Positions 61,712 to 64,000 of a stretch of DNA of 64,000 nt are shown piece after piece; the first letter of the stretch is position 1; every line of letters starts with the position of its first letter. Below the pieces are notes generated by a model. That model saw only the letters and a program-made list of their open reading frames with translations, made no database searches and was not told the origin of the DNA. Origin of the DNA: Pseudomonas orientalis (GTDB lineage: Bacteria > Pseudomonadota > Gammaproteobacteria > Pseudomonadales > Pseudomonadaceae); the NCBI RefSeq assembly GCF_002934065.1, contig NZ_CP018049.1:5888501-5952500 (forward strand). Direction: 5' to 3'. Made by a program: the position numbers and the translations under genes.

Positions 61712-63460
61712 ATGCGCGAACAGCAACAGCACACCTTCAGCACCCATGATGGCGTCGAGCTTTTTTACCGGCACTGGCCGGCTACGGCAGACGCCGGGCC
61801 GCGCAAGGCCATTGTGTTGTTCCATCGCGGTCATGAGCACTCAGGTCGAATCGCGCACCTGGTGGACGAACTCGGCCTGCCCGACTTTGACTTCTTCGCC
61901 TGGGACGCCCGTGGCCACGGCCAATCCCCCGGCGAGCGCGGTGACAGCCCCAGCTTTGCCACCAGCGCCCGCGACGTACAAACCTTCTGCGACCACATAG
62001 GCGCCGCCTACGGTATCGACGAGGAAAACCTCGCCGTTGTCGCCCAAAGCGTCGGCGCGGTGATCGCGGCCACCTGGGTGCATGACTACGCACCGAAGAT
62101 CCGCGCCCTGGTACTCGCCTCCCCTGCCTTCAAGGTCAAGCTGTACGTGCCTTTCGCCCGCCCGGGCCTGGCACTGATGCGCAAGTTTCGCGGCAACTTT
62201 TTCGTCAACAGCTACGTCAAGGCCAAGTTCCTCAGCCATGACCCGCAGCGCGTGGCGTCCTACGACAGCGATCCACTGATCACCAAGGCCATTTCGGTGA
62301 ACGTGCTGCTGGGCCTGTACGAAGCGGCCGACCGGGTTGTAGCCGATGCCCAGGCCATTCAAGTGCCGACCCAATTGCTGATCTCCGGCTCCGACTTCGT
62401 GGTGCACCGCAAACCCCAGCAGCAGTTTTTCGAGCGTCTGGGCAGCCTGAAAAAAGAGCTGCATGTGCTGCCCGGTTTCTTCCACGACACCCTCGGTGAA
62501 CGTGACCGCGCCACGGCCGTCAACAGCGCCAGGCGCTTTATCCTGCAAAACTTCACGCAACCGCTGGACCGCGCCAGCCTGCTGGACGCCGACAAACTGG
62601 GCGCCACCTGCGCCGAATCCGAAGCCCTCGCCGCACCGCTGCCGCGCAATTCCCTGCGCGATCTGTACTGGCGCATGACACGCGCCAGCATGGGCCTGGG
62701 CAAGAACCTGTCCGACGGGGTGAAACTGGGCTTCGACACCGGCTTCGATTCCGGCAGTACCCTGGATTACGTGTACCGCAACACGCCCACCGGCAAAGGC
62801 GCGCTGGGGCGGATGATCGACACCAACTACCTGAACTCCATCGGCTGGCGCGGTATTCGTCAACGCAAGCTGAATGTCGAAGAACTGTTGCGCCTGGCCA
62901 TGGCCCGGTTGCGCGCGGACAAGCGCGATGTGCGTATCGTCGATATCGCCGCCGGCCACGGGCGTTACATCCTGGAAGCGTTGCAGGGTGTAGCGCCGCT
63001 GCCGGAATCGATCCTGCTGCGCGACTACAGCGACATCAACGTGCGCGACGGCAGTGCGCTGATCCGTGAAAAAGGCCTGGGAGACATAGCCCAGTTCATC
63101 AAAGGCGATGCGTTTGACCGGGCGAGCCTGGCGGCGCTGGAGCCCAAGCCGACGTTGGCGGTGGTGTCCGGGCTATATGAGTTGTTTGCCGATAACGCGA
63201 TGGTCGGCGGTTCGTTGGCGGGCCTCGCCGAAGCGGTGGAGCCCGGCGGTTATCTGGTCTACACCGGCCAACCGTGGCACCCGCAGTTGGAACTGATCGC
63301 CCGCGCCTTGACCAGCCACCGCCAGGGCCAGGCCTGGGTGATGCGTCGGCGCAGCCAGGCGGAAATGGATCAACTGGTGGAGGCTGCGGGCTTTCGCAAG
63401 ATCACTCAGCGTGTGGATGAATGGGGCATTTTCACCGTGTCCCTGGCGCAGAAGATCTGA
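61712..63460 (+). CDS. Fused alpha/beta-hydrolase and SAM-dependent methyltransferase
   Basis: The 582-residue protein has two parts. Residues 1-290 are an alpha/beta-hydrolase: FHRGHEHSGR oxyanion region, AQSVGA nucleophile elbow near 111-116 (usual form is GxSxG), then GSDFVV and FFHDTLGE with acid and base. Residues 330-582 form a class I methyltransferase with SAM motif VDIAAGHGRYI near 408. A ribosome-binding site AAGGA precedes 61712. It lies 11 bp after the CDP-alcohol transferase gene. Lipase or acyltransferase chemistry on lipids is plausible but not shown. Confidence 0.85.
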   Translation: MREQQQHTFSTHDGVELFYRHWPATADAGPRKAIVLFHRGHEHSGRIAHLVDELGLPDFDFFAWDARGHGQSPGERGDSPSFATSARDVQTFCDHIGAAYGIDEENLAVVAQSVGAVIAATWVHDYAPKIRALVLASPAFKVKLYVPFARPGLALMRKFRGNFFVNSYVKAKFLSHDPQRVASYDSDPLITKAISVNVLLGLYEAADRVVADAQAIQVPTQLLISGSDFVVHRKPQQQFFERLGSLKKELHVLPGFFHDTLGERDRATAVNSARRFILQNFTQPLDRASLLDADKLGATCAESEALAAPLPRNSLRDLYWRMTRASMGLGKNLSDGVKLGFDTGFDSGSTLDYVYRNTPTGKGALGRMIDTNYLNSIGWRGIRQRKLNVEELLRLAMARLRADKRDVRIVDIAAGHGRYILEALQGVAPLPESILLRDYSDINVRDGSALIREKGLGDIAQFIKGDAFDRASLAALEPKPTLAVVSGLYELFADNAMVGGSLAGLAEAVEPGGYLVYTGQPWHPQLELIARALTSHRQGQAWVMRRRSQAEMDQLVEAAGFRKITQRVDEWGIFTVSLAQKI

Positions 63461-63462
63461 GC

Positions 63463-64000
63463 ATGCGCGAACCTGGCTTATTCAAACCAGCGCTTCTCTG
63501 GCTGCTGCTGTTGGCACCGCTGTTTTTCAGCACCTACGGCCTCGCCACCTGGGTCACCACCCAGCGCAGCGATGTGGGCACGCTGGTGTTCGGCTGGGAA
63601 ACCCACATGCCGTTCTGGGCCTGGACCATCGTGCCTTATTGGTCCATCGACCTGCTCTACGGTTTCTCCCTGTTGCTGCCGAGCACCCGCCACGAACTCA
63701 GGCAACATGCCCTGCGCCTGCTGACGGCCCAGGTGATTGCCGTCAGTTGCTTCCTGATCTGGCCGCTGCGCTTCACCTTCGAACGACCGGAACTGGATGG
63801 TGTGTTCGGCTGGTTGTTTGCGGTGCTGGCGGGCTTCGACAAACCCTTCAACCAGGCACCTTCACTGCATATCGCGCTGTTGGTGATCCTGTGGGTGATG
63901 TACCAGCGGCATACCCAGGGTTTCTGGCGCTGGGCAGTGCACGGCTGGTTTGCACTGATCGGCATTTCCGTGCTGACTACTTATCAACATCACTTTATCG
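63463..64000 (+). CDS. PAP2-superfamily membrane phosphatase (C-terminus outside the window)
   Basis: The first 179 residues are visible: hydrophobic segments (LLWLLLLAPLFFSTYGLA, ALRLLTAQVIAVSCFLIW, SLHIALLVILWVMYQ) and PAP2 motifs, KPFNQAPSLH (motif 2, PSxH) and TTYQHHF at the end (start of motif 3). It follows the methyltransferase gene by 2 bp. In related Pseudomonas operons I recall this protein being fused to a dual-specificity phosphatase domain; that part would be beyond the edge. Confidence 0.8.
   Translation, partial: MREPGLFKPALLWLLLLAPLFFSTYGLATWVTTQRSDVGTLVFGWETHMPFWAWTIVPYWSIDLLYGFSLLLPSTRHELRQHALRLLTAQVIAVSCFLIWPLRFTFERPELDGVFGWLFAVLAGFDKPFNQAPSLHIALLVILWVMYQRHTQGFWRWAVHGWFALIGISVLTTYQHHFI

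Overview
The window looks like chromosome of a fluorescent-group Pseudomonas. It is GC-rich. Its gene order (purE, aspA, pycAB-pycR, an RpiR-type regulator, a GGDEF/EAL protein, uvrD, then a cobW/zigA/amiA/folE2/gamma-carbonic-anhydrase block) follows the order I remember for the origin-proximal end of the P. aeruginosa chromosome. It also carries the REP/REPIN palindromes (arms TGTGGGAGGGGGC, or the TGTAGGAGCGAGC variant) typical of the P. fluorescens group. No rRNA, tRNA, CRISPR array, prophage or insertion sequence was seen.

Region by region. 0-7 kb: the end of purE behind a leader with an intrinsic terminator, an AT-rich metzincin protease, and an aspartate/asparagine module (HypT-like regulator, aspA, an AGCS amino-acid:cation symporter, ansA). 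7-11.5 kb: one 1523-residue protein resembling the dermonecrotic-toxin-like (DUF6543) family. 11.6-20 kb: acetylpolyamine use (AraC regulator, aphA, polyamine-binding protein), a MocR regulator divergent from paiB and two GNAT acetyltransferases, then homocysteine methyltransferase divergent from an amino-acid ABC transporter that has no local ATPase. 21-23.5 kb: an autotransporter-like pair with the beta-barrel and the beta-helical passenger in separate genes. 23.6-29.3 kb: two-subunit pyruvate carboxylase with its LysR regulator, and an RpiR/HexR-type regulator behind a perfect HexR-type operator. 29.4-40 kb: housekeeping and signalling genes (GGDEF/EAL, uvrD, Tim44-like, SMI1/KNR4, CPA2 antiporter, thioesterase, pdxY).

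40.8-60.8 kb is dominated by transition-metal homeostasis. Two perfect Zur-type palindromes (GTTATANTATAAC) lie in divergent promoters. One serves zigA-DUF1826-cobW and a small secreted Cys protein; the other serves amiA and folE2-ABC metal transporter-gamma carbonic anhydrase. A third, imperfect Zur-like site sits just upstream of three SPFH (HflK/HflC-like) proteins and a P-type ATPase that fits the HmtA metal-importer family; one SPFH protein starts with a His-rich tail. Directly after that ATPase lies a bufferin-type RiPP operon (bufA, bufB/DUF692, bufC/DUF2063). Together these suggest a zinc-starvation island: metal import, GTPase metallochaperones, and zinc-sparing copies of zinc enzymes, next to a copper-binding peptide system. 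cls and cfa, both membrane-lipid enzymes, are interspersed.

61-64 kb (continuing beyond the window): a lipid operon with a CDP-alcohol phosphatidyltransferase whose signature has two Asp-to-Asn changes, an alpha/beta-hydrolase fused to a methyltransferase, and a PAP2-type phosphatase.

The most unusual points are the linked Zur-like SPFH/P-type ATPase and bufferin operons, the split autotransporter, a 12-bp-period array of DnaA-box-like units inside the MocR gene, the altered CDP-alcohol transferase, and the terminator in the purE leader.
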